From contig NZ_VDUX01000002.1 in assembly GCF_008039565.1 (NCBI RefSeq), positions 543,328 to 607,327 of the forward strand: DNA of 64,000 bases. The letters run 5' to 3'. Source of the DNA: Aeromicrobium terrae. GTDB lineage: Bacteria > Actinomycetota > Actinomycetes > Propionibacteriales > Nocardioidaceae. The notes under the pieces are model-generated. The model was not told the DNA's origin. It saw nothing but the letters and a program-made list of their open reading frames with translations, and ran no database searches. Shown piece by piece: positions 17,107 through 27,133 of this stretch (position 1 is its first letter; each line of letters starts with the position of its first letter). The position numbers were made by a program, and so were the translations under genes.

Positions 17107-19278
17107 GTGCGAACCGCCCCCGACCACGTGACTGTCACAGCTCCTTCACGACGCACGCCCGAGCCTGCTCGGGCCCCGTCGTCGACGGCGATCCGTGGTG
17201 ACGTCCAGGGCCTTCGCGCCCTGGCGGTCTCCCTCGTCCTCCTGTTCCACCTGTGGCCGAACCGGCTCAGCGGCGGCTACATCGGCGTCGACGTCTTCTT
17301 CGTCATCTCCGGTTACCTGATCACGTCGCACCTGCTCGGGCGCCCGCCGCGCGACCTCCGCGGCCTAGGCACCTTCTGGTCGCGCCGCATCCGGCGCCTG
17401 CTGCCCGCGTCCTTCCTCGTGCTCGCCGTCACCCTGCTGGCGTCGCGACTGATCGCCCCCGAGACGCAATGGGCCAACACAGCGCGCGACGTCCGGGGCG
17501 CGACCCTGTACATCCTCAACTGGCGGCTGGCGGGCAACTCGGTCGACTACCTCGCCGCCGAGAACGCACCCTCGCCCGTGCAGCACTTCTGGTCGTTGTC
17601 GGTCGAGGAACAGTTCTACCTCGGCTGGCCGGTCCTGATGCTCGTGCTCGGGTTCCTCGCCGTCCGTCGTGGACGCGACGCCCTGACGACGATCCTCGGC
17701 GGTCTGGCCGTCGTCGTCGCCGCGTCCTTCACCTACTCGGTCTGGATGGGCCAGCACTCACCCGCCCCGGGCTACTTCGTCACGCCCACCCGCATCTGGG
17801 AGCTCGGCATCGGCGCCCTCCTGGCCGGGTACCTGCTCCGCCGCGAGCGGTCCGGGCAGGGGTACCTCGCACCGGCCGGCCCGGCGCGAGCAGTCGCCAC
17901 AGTGCTCGGCCTGGCCGCCGTCGTGTGGGCGGCGTTCGACTTCTCCGGCGCGACACGGTTCCCGGGATGGCACGCCGCCATCCCGGTGCTCGGGTGCGCG
18001 CTGCTCATCGGCATCGGTCCGGCCGACCGGGGCGGCGCGCTCGACCGCGTGCTCGACAACCCGGCCGCACGCTGGCTCGGCGACATCTCGTACTCCGTGT
18101 ACCTGTGGCACTGGCCGATGATCGTGCTGCTGCCGTCGGTGAGCGGCGGCGAGCTCGGGCGGCTCGACAAGGCCGCGATCATCGTCACGGCGCTCGTGCT
18201 GTCGGCCCTCACCAAGACGTTCGTCGAGGACCGGTACCGCCGCGTGCGCACCACGGGCCGCAGTCGTCCGCGACTCACATCCGTGTTCGTCACCGCTGCC
18301 ACCGGCATGGTGCTGCTCGTCGGCCTCACCGTGGCGCAGACCCACGAGGTCGCCCAGCGGCAGGAGGATGCCCGGGCGTCGCTGCAGCGCGCGCTCAGCG
18401 GCGACCAGAAGTGCTTCGGCGCCAACGCCATGACTCCCGGTTCCGGGTGTGGGATCACGCGGTCCGGCGACGTCGTGCCCGCTCCCGCGCAGGCCGTGGA
18501 CGACCACTCCACCGCCTACGACCACGACTGCCGCGCGGTCGAGCCGTTCAAGAGCACGCCCACCTGCACCTACGGCGACCCCGACGGCGACGTCAAGGTC
18601 GCCATCACCGGCAACTCGCACGCCGTCCACTTCCTGCCGGCGCTCGACCGGATCGGCAAGCAGTCGGGCTGGAAGATCACCACGTACCTGGCTTCGGCCT
18701 GCCGACCCACCGAGGCTCGTGACGTCTGGGACTCCAAGGAGTCTCAGACGGGTTGCTACGAGTGGGGTCAGCGAGTCCTGGAACAGATCCGCAAGGGCGG
18801 GTTCGATCTCGTCGTGATGTCCAACTCCACCACCGGTGAGGCCGAGGGGGCTTCGGATCACTCGGAGAGTCTCCGGATCTGGCAACGCGGCTACGAGAAG
18901 TACCTCGGGGAGCTGACCCGGGCCGGCGGCCCGTCCATCGTCGCGATCCGCGACGTCCCCACCCCGGCACGCACGCTTCGCACTGCCGTGCCCGACTGCG
19001 TGGCAGAACATCGTGACGATCTCACGAGATGTTCGGGCCCGCGGAAGGCATGGCTGGTCGAGGATCCGTTGATCGACGCTGCGAAGGCCATGCGTGACCG
19101 GAAGGTTCGAGTCACCGACCTCACCGACCGCTTCTGTGACGCCAGAACCTGCTTCGGCGTGATCGGAGGAGTGATCGTCTACTTCGACCACCAGCACATT
19201 TCTGCCACCTACTCCATCAGCCTCGCCCGATACCTGGCTGAGCCTCTCTCCGAGGCGCTCGGTGCAGCGACCGGGTGA
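17107..19278 (+). CDS. acyltransferase-3 with C-terminal SGNH domain (OafA/YrhL type)
   Basis: A 723-aa integral membrane O-acyltransferase. Residues about 28-380 hold ten or so membrane helices and the acyltransferase-3 signature (QGLRALAVSLVLLFHLW, GVDVFFVISGYLIT, QHFWSLSVEEQFYL). The extracytoplasmic SGNH domain has GNSHAVHFLPALD near residue 500 (oxyanion Ser/Asn) and DHQHIS near 694 (catalytic Asp/His). Such two-domain proteins O-acetylate polysaccharides or peptidoglycan. The start is a GTG at 17107 with weak ribosome binding. It is divergent from wecB over 76 bp. Confidence 0.9.
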   Translation: MRTAPDHVTVTAPSRRTPEPARAPSSTAIRGDVQGLRALAVSLVLLFHLWPNRLSGGYIGVDVFFVISGYLITSHLLGRPPRDLRGLGTFWSRRIRRLLPASFLVLAVTLLASRLIAPETQWANTARDVRGATLYILNWRLAGNSVDYLAAENAPSPVQHFWSLSVEEQFYLGWPVLMLVLGFLAVRRGRDALTTILGGLAVVVAASFTYSVWMGQHSPAPGYFVTPTRIWELGIGALLAGYLLRRERSGQGYLAPAGPARAVATVLGLAAVVWAAFDFSGATRFPGWHAAIPVLGCALLIGIGPADRGGALDRVLDNPAARWLGDISYSVYLWHWPMIVLLPSVSGGELGRLDKAAIIVTALVLSALTKTFVEDRYRRVRTTGRSRPRLTSVFVTAATGMVLLVGLTVAQTHEVAQRQEDARASLQRALSGDQKCFGANAMTPGSGCGITRSGDVVPAPAQAVDDHSTAYDHDCRAVEPFKSTPTCTYGDPDGDVKVAITGNSHAVHFLPALDRIGKQSGWKITTYLASACRPTEARDVWDSKESQTGCYEWGQRVLEQIRKGGFDLVVMSNSTTGEAEGASDHSESLRIWQRGYEKYLGELTRAGGPSIVAIRDVPTPARTLRTAVPDCVAEHRDDLTRCSGPRKAWLVEDPLIDAAKAMRDRKVRVTDLTDRFCDARTCFGVIGGVIVYFDHQHISATYSISLARYLAEPLSEALGAATG

Positions 19279-19336
19279 TCCGCATCGCTCAGGTAGCCTG
19301 ACGCTCGGCATCCTCACGAATCACAAGGAGAACGCG

Positions 19337-20596
19337 TTGTCCCACGACATGGCCATCATCGGCCTCGGTTACGTTGGACTCCCCCTCGCCCAGCAGGCAG
19401 CACGCTCGGGCCTCTCCGTCGTCGGCTTCGACGTCAACCGGGGCCTGGTCGACTCGCTGAACGCGGGCACCAGTCACATCGACGACCTCTCCGACGCCGA
19501 CGTCGCCGAGATGCTCAACCTCGGCTTCTCCGCCAGCACGGACGAGGCCGTCCTCGCCGACGCCGACACGATCGTGATCTGCGTGCCCACGCCGCTGTCC
19601 GATGAGGGCGAGCCCGACCTCGCGGCCGTCCGCGCCGCCACCACGACGATCGCGCGCCAGCTCCGCGCCGGCCAACTCGTCGTCCTGGAGTCCACCACGT
19701 ACCCCGGCACCACCGACGAGGTCGTCCGCCCGATCCTCGAGGAGGGCGGGCTCGTCGCGGGCCAGGACTTCAACCTCGCGTTCTCGCCCGAGCGGGTCGA
19801 CCCGGGCAACCCGACCTACGGCATCGAGAACACCCCGAAGGTCGTCGGCGGGCACACGCCGGCGTGCACCGAGCGGGCCGCCGCCTTCTACGGCCGCTTC
19901 ATCACCACGGTCGTGCCGTCCAAGGGCACCCGCGAGGCCGAGATGACGAAGCTGCTGGAGAACACGTACCGGCACATCAACATCGCGCTGGTGAACGAGA
20001 TGGCGCAGTTCTGCCACGAGATGGACATCGACCTCTGGGAGGTCATCCGCAACGCCGCCACCAAGCCGTTCGGCTTCCAGGCGTTCTATCCCGGCCCCGG
20101 CGTCGGTGGTCACTGCATCCCGATCGACCCCAACTACCTGTCCTACAAGGTGCGGGCGTCCCTCGGCCGGCCGTTCCAGTTCGTCGAGCTCGCGCAGTCG
20201 ATCAACCTGCAGATGCCGGCGTACGTGGTGGAGCGCGTCGCCGATCTGCTCAACGACGAGGGCAAGGCGCTGCGCGGATCGTCGATCCTGCTGCTCGGCG
20301 TGACCTACAAGCCCAACATCGCCGACCAGCGCGAGTCGCCGGCCACCCCGCTGGCGCAGCTGCTGCTCGACAAGGGCGCCGACCTGAGCTTCCACGACCC
20401 GCACGTCCAGGAGTGGTCCCCCAACGGCGTCTCCGTGCCCCGGGCCGACGACCTGAACCAGGCGATCGCCCAGGCCGATCTGGCGGTCCTGCTGCAGAAC
20501 CATGCCGAGTACGACCTCGAGGCGATCGCGAAGGGCGCCCACCTGCTGTTCGACACCCGTGGCGCCACCCAGCATCCTGGCGGCTTCCGCCTCTGA
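19337..20596 (+). CDS. wecC: UDP-sugar dehydrogenase (UDP-ManNAcA / UDP-glucuronate type)
   Basis: A 419-aa nucleotide-sugar dehydrogenase. The NAD site is AIIGLGYVGLPLA, followed by STTYPGT, FSPERVDPGN, KLLENTYRHINIALVNE and the catalytic Cys in GVGGHCIPIDPNYL, then LGVTYKPNIAD. WecB nearby makes UDP-ManNAc oxidation the likeliest activity, but UDP-glucose cannot be excluded. A TTG start at 19337 is preferred: AAGGAG lies 6 bp upstream, and the longer open frame to 19262 overlaps the acyltransferase end. The symbol rests on this context. Confidence 0.88.
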   Translation: MSHDMAIIGLGYVGLPLAQQAARSGLSVVGFDVNRGLVDSLNAGTSHIDDLSDADVAEMLNLGFSASTDEAVLADADTIVICVPTPLSDEGEPDLAAVRAATTTIARQLRAGQLVVLESTTYPGTTDEVVRPILEEGGLVAGQDFNLAFSPERVDPGNPTYGIENTPKVVGGHTPACTERAAAFYGRFITTVVPSKGTREAEMTKLLENTYRHINIALVNEMAQFCHEMDIDLWEVIRNAATKPFGFQAFYPGPGVGGHCIPIDPNYLSYKVRASLGRPFQFVELAQSINLQMPAYVVERVADLLNDEGKALRGSSILLLGVTYKPNIADQRESPATPLAQLLLDKGADLSFHDPHVQEWSPNGVSVPRADDLNQAIAQADLAVLLQNHAEYDLEAIAKGAHLLFDTRGATQHPGGFRL

Positions 20597-20621
20597 CCAG
20601 CCGAATGGGCTGACGTTCGTC

Positions 20622-20921
20622 TCAGTCATCTCCGGACGCTCGAAGGATTCGCTGGAGCGCCTCGGACTCGGTGACCACGCGCGCCGAGACGTTCGCGACG
20701 TCGCGAGACACCCGCAGCTCCATGCGACGCAGCTGCTCAGCCTTCTGGAGGTGAGTCTGGAGAAGCAGCAGCCCGACGCTCACCAGTAGACCGATCACCC
20801 CCGTCGAGGCGAGGCGCCAGGAGTCGATGGCGACTCCGACCATCCCGACGACACTGGCAGCGCCGCCCATGACGACCAGGCTGAGCACACGACGACCAAG
20901 ACGCTTCACCATGTCACCCAT
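20622..20921 (-). CDS. small membrane protein with coiled-coil tail
   Basis: A 99-aa protein with two hydrophobic helices (near 12-30 and 40-54) and an amphipathic helical C-terminus (QKAEQLRRMELRVSRDVANV). I do not recognise a family. It overlaps the preceding glycosyltransferase stop by 8 bp, so it is the last gene of the minus-strand operon. The tail echoes the coiled region of the methyltransferase at 12240-13757, which may suggest an interaction surface, but this is only similarity of style. Confidence 0.65.
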   Translation of the reverse strand: MGDMVKRLGRRVLSLVVMGGAASVVGMVGVAIDSWRLASTGVIGLLVSVGLLLLQTHLQKAEQLRRMELRVSRDVANVSARVVTESEALQRILRASGDD

Positions 20922-23373
20922 TGTGGTCGATCAGGTCGGACACCTGGTGCACGTACACGGCCGCCGTCAAGCTCTCGTCGACGTGCCGCCACCCACGCTG
21001 CTGCTGCTCAAGGTAGCGACGCGGGTCGTTCACGACGTCGCTGACGACCTGCGGCACCTCCGGAGCAGCGGCATAGAGGACCGCCTCACCCCACGTCGAC
21101 CGGTACGTCTCGTCGGCAACCACGAGACAGCCGACGGACAGTGCGTCGTCGACGATCGTCGACCGGGCAGGCCCCCAAGATCGTGGCGGCAGGGAAACGA
21201 ACGCGTCGAGGGACCAGAGCATGTCGTTGACGGTCCCGGCATGGACGAGCCAGTTCGGTGGAACCGCGCGGGTCCCCCTCACCCGCTCGATGACGCCCGC
21301 TGGGTCGTGGATCCGGACATCGAAGGCGTCGTCATCGGGCAGGCGGTCCACCAGGTCCGACCACGTCGGGCGATCCTTCGACGGGACCTCGAGACCGGCG
21401 GTCCCGATCACGGGCCGTCCACTCGTCGGACGACCCGAGTACGGCCGGCGCTGCGAGGCAGCGACGCCCCAAGGCCGCGGTTCCAGCATCGGTCCGATGG
21501 CGCCCTCGGCACGAAGCTCTCGCGCCACCTCATGGGTGGCGGGCCACCACGTCGCCTCGACATGAAACAGCGATCTCACGGCGGACTCGACGTACGCCGG
21601 GTCATACGTGAGCCACCCGCCCTCGGGCGCCCGGGGTGGCCACGCGGCCTTCACGACGACCCGCTCGGCGCTAAGACGGACGCGCGCGGCGGGCGGCGCA
21701 TGTCCGAGGATCTCGGGATCGTCGACGAGCACGAGACGAGAGGTGACGTCAGAACCCCAGAAGTCCCAGTCCAGAAGCCCGGCCGCGACCGCGGCGTTCA
21801 CCCGCCGATCATTCGGATGACGACCCCTTCGAGCGAAGCGCGGAGTCTCGGCATGAAGGAAGTGCGTACGCCATGGCGACCCGGCCAGCGCCAGGAGCTC
21901 TTCCACGGCGCCTCGGTACCGTCCGATGCCAGCCCGCCAGTCAGAGATCACGAGCACGTCGCACGTCGTTCTGGCGACGTCTTCTCCGAGGATCTGCGCA
22001 GGCGCCCGAAAGGGTCGGGGCGCCGAGGGGTCGAGCCACGGATCCGCGCGACCCGCCTGGATCTCCTCGTGCCAGAGACCGTAAGCCTGTCGGTAGGCCA
22101 CCCGGTCGGGATCGTGGTGCCCGAGACGGAAGTCCGAACGCGACAAGGACCCATGGGTGAGCTGGATCAGCGCCAGCGGCTCGTTGATGCTGGTCACTGA
22201 CGACGCGCCGAAGACAGCCACCAGTCGGGACGTGAACTCCGAGTCGGCGGCCTTGCGTGTCGTGTCGAAGCCGCCGAGACGCTCGAGGACCGGTGCCCGA
22301 CGAAACACCAGCGAGGACGTGTTCACCCAGTACGGCGAGTAGCCGATCTTGACGGAGCTCAGCTCGGGATACACGCGCACCGCTCTGCTTGTCGTGGCGA
22401 GCACGGCAGCGTCCTCCAGCATCGGCGCCATCTGTCGTCTGATGCGATCGGGGTGCGACCAATCGTCCGAGTCCTGGAACGCGATGAACTCCCCTCGGGC
22501 CAGGGCGAGGGCCCGGTTCCGGATGCGGTAGGTGCCGCCGTTGATCTCCATTCGCACCAGAGTGAACCGATCGTCGGTGGCGACCGCCTGCTCGATCAAC
22601 GATGTGTAGTCCGGGCCAGAGCAGTCGTCCACCACGAGAACCTCGAGCGACCGCCACGTCTGTGCGGACAGAGACCGAAGAGCCGTGAAGAGGCTGTCAT
22701 CGGGGCGGAACACCGACATGACCACGGTGACGAGGGGGCCGTTCTCGACCACCAGCGAGGGATCGGTGACGCCGTGCAACCGGTTGAACGCCTCGGGTGC
22801 GTCACCGTGGAGCTCCACGGGGGTCAATCCGCGCTCGGCGAAGATCTCGTTGAACACCTTCAGCCAATGGTCTTGGCTGACCGCATCGTGACCGGCTCGA
22901 CGGCGCAGGAGCTCCGTGCGAACCATCCACCTGACCCAGCGGTCATTGAGCCGGGACACCAGGCTGGCCGCGTACTCGTCCCGCCCGATCGCCACGTTCG
23001 TCTGGGCGTCCAGGAGCTCCGAGGTCCGATCGAGCGGCTCGGACCCCGACAACAGCCTCAGAACCTGGTAGAGGTCGGCCGCTTCCTCCGCGCGATGGGT
23101 CGCGCGACCCGCTGCCAGCCACGCCAAGGCGGCCAGACCCTGCAGGTCCGTGGACCGTCGCTCCGCGTCCAGGTCGTGGTCCGATGGCGAGGCCAGCAGG
23201 TCGCGCGCCCAGGCCAGCACCTGGGGGAAGTCGCGACGACCCTGTGAAGCGATGAGGGCCAGATGCGTCTCGCCTACCTCGGCGTCGAAGCGAAGAAATG
23301 CGGCGCTGAGGGCCAGCGGGTTTTTGGCAAGATGAAGAGCCTGGTCACGCAAATACCCCGGGACGTTGTCCAA
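20914..23373 (-). CDS. family 2 glycosyltransferase, large
   Basis: An 819-aa protein. Residues 1-205 are helical and unlike known domains. Residues about 213-420 are a GT2 catalytic domain (VTVVMSVFRPDD, VLVVDDCSGPD at 246-256, GTYRIRNRALALARGEF and FQDSDDWSHPDR with DSDD at 301-304). The remainder resembles a GT-B-type domain (SDWRAGIGRYRGAVEELL; ALSVGCLVVADE near the end). It probably builds a surface polysaccharide. The start shown is a TTG 6 bp after tmsB with no clear ribosome-binding site, so the true start may be slightly internal. Confidence 0.8.
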   Translation of the reverse strand: MDNVPGYLRDQALHLAKNPLALSAAFLRFDAEVGETHLALIASQGRRDFPQVLAWARDLLASPSDHDLDAERRSTDLQGLAALAWLAAGRATHRAEEAADLYQVLRLLSGSEPLDRTSELLDAQTNVAIGRDEYAASLVSRLNDRWVRWMVRTELLRRRAGHDAVSQDHWLKVFNEIFAERGLTPVELHGDAPEAFNRLHGVTDPSLVVENGPLVTVVMSVFRPDDSLFTALRSLSAQTWRSLEVLVVDDCSGPDYTSLIEQAVATDDRFTLVRMEINGGTYRIRNRALALARGEFIAFQDSDDWSHPDRIRRQMAPMLEDAAVLATTSRAVRVYPELSSVKIGYSPYWVNTSSLVFRRAPVLERLGGFDTTRKAADSEFTSRLVAVFGASSVTSINEPLALIQLTHGSLSRSDFRLGHHDPDRVAYRQAYGLWHEEIQAGRADPWLDPSAPRPFRAPAQILGEDVARTTCDVLVISDWRAGIGRYRGAVEELLALAGSPWRTHFLHAETPRFARRGRHPNDRRVNAAVAAGLLDWDFWGSDVTSRLVLVDDPEILGHAPPAARVRLSAERVVVKAAWPPRAPEGGWLTYDPAYVESAVRSLFHVEATWWPATHEVARELRAEGAIGPMLEPRPWGVAASQRRPYSGRPTSGRPVIGTAGLEVPSKDRPTWSDLVDRLPDDDAFDVRIHDPAGVIERVRGTRAVPPNWLVHAGTVNDMLWSLDAFVSLPPRSWGPARSTIVDDALSVGCLVVADETYRSTWGEAVLYAAAPEVPQVVSDVVNDPRRYLEQQQRGWRHVDESLTAAVYVHQVSDLIDHNG

Positions 23374-23379
23374 CGCGGC

Positions 23380-24678
23380 TCAGCTGACCCAGGTGGGGCG
23401 CAGGGGCATGTGCGCGTCGCCGTCGGGGCCGACCTTGACGCCGAGCACGTGGTGCAGGCCGATCTCGTTGCGCTCGAACGCGAGCCGCGAGCCGGCCATG
23501 TAGATGCCCCACACCTTGGCGGTGCCGAGGCTGACCTCCTGCAGCGCCTCGTCCCAGTGCGCCTCGAGGTTCTCGTTCCAGCCCTTCAGCGTCATGGCGT
23601 AGTGCTCGCGGATGTCCTCGACGTGGCGCACCTCGAGGCCGTTGTCGTGCACGGCGTTGACGATGCGGCCGACCGAGGCGAGCTCGCCGTCCGGGAACAC
23701 GTACCGGTCGATGAACGCGCCCGGGCTGGTGTCCATGGTGTTGTCGCGGCGGGTGATGCAGTGGTTGAGCAGGCGCCCGCCGACCTTGAGCTTGCCGGCC
23801 AGGAACGAGAAGTACGACGGGTAGTTGCGCACGCCGATGTGCTCGGTGAGGCCGATGGAGCTGACCGCGTCGAAGCCGGTCTCGACGACGTCGCGGTAGT
23901 CGCCGAAGCGCACCTCGGCGAGGTGGTCGAGGCCCTGCTCCTTGATCTTGTCCTGCGCCCAGATGGCCTGCTGCTCGCTGAGCGTGACGCCGATGGCCTT
24001 GACGCCGTAGTGCTCGGCGGCGTGCCGGACCATGCCGCCCCAGCCGCAGCCGACGTCGAGCAGGCGGTCGCCCTCCTTGAGGTCGAGCTTGCGCGCGACG
24101 AGGTCGTACTTCGCGAACTGGGCCTCCTCGAGCGTGGCGTCCTCACTCGGGAACACGGCGCAGGTGTACGTCATCGACGGGCCGAGGACCATCTCGTAGA
24201 ACCGGTTGGAGACGTCGTAGTGGTGGTGGATGACCTCGGCGTCGCGGGCCTTGCTGTGCCGCCAGCCCTCCATGACGCGCCGCCACTTGGGGAGGTGCTC
24301 CTCCGGCGGGGGCGGCGGCGGCTTGAGGTTGGAGATGCCGAGGCTGCGGACGATCTGCAGCAGCTCGGTCGGCGTCGGCACCTTGAGGGTGAGCTTGCTC
24401 TGGATGAGCTTCATCGCCTCGTACGGGTTGCCGAGGCTGATGCCGTCGGCCTCGAGGTCGCCGGCGACGAACGCGCGGCCGAAGCCGAGGTCGCCCGGTG
24501 CCGTCATCAGGTAAGCCAGTCCCCGCTCGTTGAGCAGGCGGAGCGTGAACGGGGCGTCGTCGGCCGACGGGCCGGCGGTGCTGCCGTCGTACGCCTCGAA
24601 CCGGAACGGCATGCCGTCCTTCATCAGGCGCGACAGCGCGTCGGCGATGGTCAGGCGGGTGCCGACATCGATCGTCAT
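23380..24678 (-). CDS. tmsB: SAM-dependent fatty-acid methyltransferase (10-methylene forming, TmsB/BfaB-like)
   Basis: A 432-aa protein of the cyclopropane-fatty-acid synthase family. Residues about 160-185 carry HHYDVSNRFYEMVLG and the active-site region TYTCAVF; the SAM motif is LLDVGCGWGGM. In tuberculostearate producers, BfaB/TmsB methylates the oleoyl double bond at C10 and a neighbouring flavoprotein reduces the methylene. That flavoprotein is encoded directly upstream with an ATGA overlap, so this pairing favours the 10-methyl pathway over plain cyclopropanation. GGTGAGGA precedes ATG 24678, fixing the start. Confidence 0.88.
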   Translation of the reverse strand: MTIDVGTRLTIADALSRLMKDGMPFRFEAYDGSTAGPSADDAPFTLRLLNERGLAYLMTAPGDLGFGRAFVAGDLEADGISLGNPYEAMKLIQSKLTLKVPTPTELLQIVRSLGISNLKPPPPPPEEHLPKWRRVMEGWRHSKARDAEVIHHHYDVSNRFYEMVLGPSMTYTCAVFPSEDATLEEAQFAKYDLVARKLDLKEGDRLLDVGCGWGGMVRHAAEHYGVKAIGVTLSEQQAIWAQDKIKEQGLDHLAEVRFGDYRDVVETGFDAVSSIGLTEHIGVRNYPSYFSFLAGKLKVGGRLLNHCITRRDNTMDTSPGAFIDRYVFPDGELASVGRIVNAVHDNGLEVRHVEDIREHYAMTLKGWNENLEAHWDEALQEVSLGTAKVWGIYMAGSRLAFERNEIGLHHVLGVKVGPDGDAHMPLRPTWVS

Positions 24679-26033
24679 GAGTTCCTCACCGCTTTCTCGT
24701 AGAGGGTGCTGAGCCGACCGTCCGGGTCGTAGCGATGACGTGCAGCGGCCAGCACCTCGCCGCCGTACATCTGGGCGAACGTCTCCTCGTCGTAGAACGC
24801 CTCGGAGTACAGGGACTTGTGGCCGCCGAGGGCATGCACCTGCTCCTCGATGCGGCGGTTCATCAGGCCGGGCTCGGAGCCCGCGGGCACCTCGACCGTG
24901 CCCCAGAACCCGACGTTGACGTAGATCTCGCCGGGCGTCAGCGGGTACACCGGCCAGGTGCGGGTGGCGCGCAGCGGGCACAGCCATACCGGGCGCATGC
25001 CGACCTCGGCGTCGAACCAGGAGAGGAAGTCCGGGAGCTGCTCGACCGGCACCTCGATGTCCTGGATGACCTTCTCGCGCCCGGGCACGCGCTTGATCCG
25101 GTCGAGCACCTTGCTGACGCCGATCTTCGCGTCGAGGCCCAGGAGGCGGTGGTAGACGTCGCTCCGGCGGTACCGGCGCGGCCAGACGCGGCGCACCCAA
25201 CGGTTCTGCGCGCCGAACGCGGCCGAGCACCAGAACCAGTCGGTGTCCCAGCGCCAGAGGTAGTCGTACATCGTCAGCAGGTCGGTCTCGCGCCGCTGGA
25301 TCGACTTGTAGTAGACCCTTTGGCCCGCGTAGTCGCTGGTGGGGCCGGCCTTGTCGGTAAACGTGGCGAGCGTCAGGTAGATCTCGTCGGGGCTGAACGC
25401 CGTGCCGTCCAAGCCGTCGATCTTCTCGCCGTGCCACGAGCCGGCCTCGACGATCTCGGCGATCGCCTTGGCCGCCGACGGGGCGTCGACGAACCGCAGG
25501 TGCCGCAGCACGACGTGGCTCGGCACCTTCTCCAGCTTGATCCGGAGGCGCGTGGCGTAGCCGAGGCTGCCGTAGGAGTTGGGGAACGCGTCGAACAGGT
25601 CGGCGTGGTCGGTGCCCGGCGCCGCGGTGACGACCTCGCCGCTGCCGGTGAGGATGTCCATCTCCAGCACCGACTCGTGCGGCAGGCCGTTGCGGTACGA
25701 CGTGGACTCGATGCCGAGGCCGGTGACGGCGCCGCCGAGCGTGATCGAGCGCAGCTGCGGCACGACGTAGGGGATTAACCCGTGCGGCAGCAGCTCGTCG
25801 ACGAGCGTCTCGTACGTGCACATCCCCTGGACGTCGGCGGTGCCGGCGTCCGCGTCGATCGCAATGACGCCGTCGAGCCCGCTGACGTCGAGGCCCGGCG
25901 CGTCCGTGGCGCTGCGCGGACGGAACAGGTTCGACGTGGGCTTCGCGAGGCGGACCGGGTCACCCGGGGCGATGGCTGCGTACGACGCGACGAGCGCCTC
26001 GACGGCGCGAGTGTGAGACTCCCATCCCTTCAC
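24675..26033 (-). CDS. tmsA: FAD-binding oxidoreductase (10-methylene reductase, TmsA/BfaA-like)
   Basis: A 452-aa flavoprotein of the FAD_binding_4/DprE1-like type. The N-terminal half has VRLAKPTSNLF, GMCTYETLVDELLPHG, the PQLRSITLGGAVTGLGIES turn typical of FAD pyrophosphate binding, and SVLEMDIL. The C-terminal half is the substrate cap. Adjacency and coupling to tmsB indicate reduction of 10-methylene to 10-methyl chains, giving tuberculostearic acid in membrane lipids. The start is the GTG at 26033. The aroQ stop lies 9 bp upstream, so it shares the operon. Confidence 0.87.
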   Translation of the reverse strand: MKGWESHTRAVEALVASYAAIAPGDPVRLAKPTSNLFRPRSATDAPGLDVSGLDGVIAIDADAGTADVQGMCTYETLVDELLPHGLIPYVVPQLRSITLGGAVTGLGIESTSYRNGLPHESVLEMDILTGSGEVVTAAPGTDHADLFDAFPNSYGSLGYATRLRIKLEKVPSHVVLRHLRFVDAPSAAKAIAEIVEAGSWHGEKIDGLDGTAFSPDEIYLTLATFTDKAGPTSDYAGQRVYYKSIQRRETDLLTMYDYLWRWDTDWFWCSAAFGAQNRWVRRVWPRRYRRSDVYHRLLGLDAKIGVSKVLDRIKRVPGREKVIQDIEVPVEQLPDFLSWFDAEVGMRPVWLCPLRATRTWPVYPLTPGEIYVNVGFWGTVEVPAGSEPGLMNRRIEEQVHALGGHKSLYSEAFYDEETFAQMYGGEVLAAARHRYDPDGRLSTLYEKAVRNS

Positions 26034-26042
26034 TCGCTCAGA

Positions 26043-26477
26043 CTATGCCCGGCCGTCCAACGCAAGGAAGCGCAGGGCAGCCGCGTACCCCTCGGTGCCC
26101 ATGCCCATGACCACGGCGGCGGCGATGTCGCTGAGGTACGAGGTGTGCCGGAACGGCTCGCGCGCATGGATGTTGCTGAGGTGGACCTCGACGAGCGGCG
26201 CGGTGAGCTGGCTGGCGGCGTCACGAACGGCGACGGACGTGTGCGTCCACGCGCCGGCGTTCAGCACGACGGCCGACCCGGCGTCGGCGGCGGCGTGCAG
26301 CCAGCCGATCATCTCGGCCTCGTCGTCGGTCTGCCGGACCTCGACGCCGAGCCCCAGCTCGGCGCCGGTCTTGGTGCAGAGCTCGACGAGGTCGTCGTAC
26401 GTGGCGGTCCCGTAGACGTCGGGCTCGCGCACGCCGAGGCGGCCCAGGTTGGGGCCGTTCAGGATGAGGACCGTCAT
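26043..26477 (-). CDS. aroQ: 3-dehydroquinate dehydratase, type II
   Basis: A 144-aa type II dehydroquinase, third step of the shikimate pathway. It shows [17 protein letters not shown] with the catalytic Tyr near residue 22, [16 protein letters not shown] with the conserved Asn, and [20 protein letters not shown] with the active His. Length is standard. The ATG overlaps the pirin gene stop by 4 bp. No other shikimate gene is nearby, so this is an isolated pathway member inside an otherwise lipid and polysaccharide operon. Confidence 0.95.
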   Translation of the reverse strand: MTVLILNGPNLGRLGVREPDVYGTATYDDLVELCTKTGAELGLGVEVRQTDDEAEMIGWLHAAADAGSAVVLNAGAWTHTSVAVRDAASQLTAPLVEVHLSNIHAREPFRHTSYLSDIAAAVVMGMGTEGYAAALRFLALDGRA

Positions 26478-27133
26478 CGCGTCACCTGCCAGATCAGCGC
26501 GTCCGCGGGGCCGGACGCACTCAGATCGTACGCGGCTCCGTCGGTGAGCCGGGCCTCGTCGCCGGCCTCGAGCGTCTCGCCGTCGAGCGAGATCGACCCG
26601 GTGGTGACGTGCACCAGGCTGCGCGGAGCACCGGGAACCGTGACGCTCTGACCGGCGTCGAGGTGCAGCACGAACAGCTCCGCGGGCGCGCTCACCGACA
26701 CCGCCGGCGTCAGCACCCCGGGCTCCGGGGAGACGTCGACGCTGTCGTAGTCGGGCTCGTCGAGGTGCTCGGACGCAAGCATCATCTGCACGAAGCGGAG
26801 CGGCTCGGTGGCCGACGCATTGCGCTCGGCATGCTCCACGCCGGTGCCGGCGCTGAGCCGCTGCGCGGTACCCGGACGGATCGTGCCGCGGTGGCCGGTC
26901 GTGTCCTCGTGGTCGAGCGCCCCCTCGAGCACCCAGGTGACGATCTCGACGTCGGCGTGCCGGTGCGCGTCGTACCCGGCTCCCGGCGCGACGTTCTCCT
27001 CGTTGATCGCGATCAGCGGGCCGAACCCGACGTTCTGCGGGTCGTAGTGAGCGCCGTAGCTGAACGAGTGGAACGTGGTGACGTCGGGCGACTCGGTGAC
27101 GTACCGGTCGGCGGACCTGCGGATCTCAGGCAT
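26474..27133 (-). CDS. pirin family protein
   Basis: A 219-aa double-cupin protein. Pirin motifs are [44 protein letters not shown] (in pieces: HRHADVEI supplies metal ligands), [17 protein letters not shown] and VQMML. Pirins bind iron or other metals, some with quercetinase activity; cellular role is not evident. The ATG at 27133 overlaps the end of the metallopeptidase gene by 8 bp and the stop overlaps aroQ, so expression is coupled. Confidence 0.9.
   Translation of the reverse strand: MPEIRRSADRYVTESPDVTTFHSFSYGAHYDPQNVGFGPLIAINEENVAPGAGYDAHRHADVEIVTWVLEGALDHEDTTGHRGTIRPGTAQRLSAGTGVEHAERNASATEPLRFVQMMLASEHLDEPDYDSVDVSPEPGVLTPAVSVSAPAELFVLHLDAGQSVTVPGAPRSLVHVTTGSISLDGETLEAGDEARLTDGAAYDLSASGPADALIWQVTR

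Noticed and set aside
23380..25821. 813-codon frame joining tmsB to upstream sequence
   Set aside because: The N-terminal half is antisense-like frame-shadow over tmsA; tmsB starts at 24678 with a ribosome-binding site.
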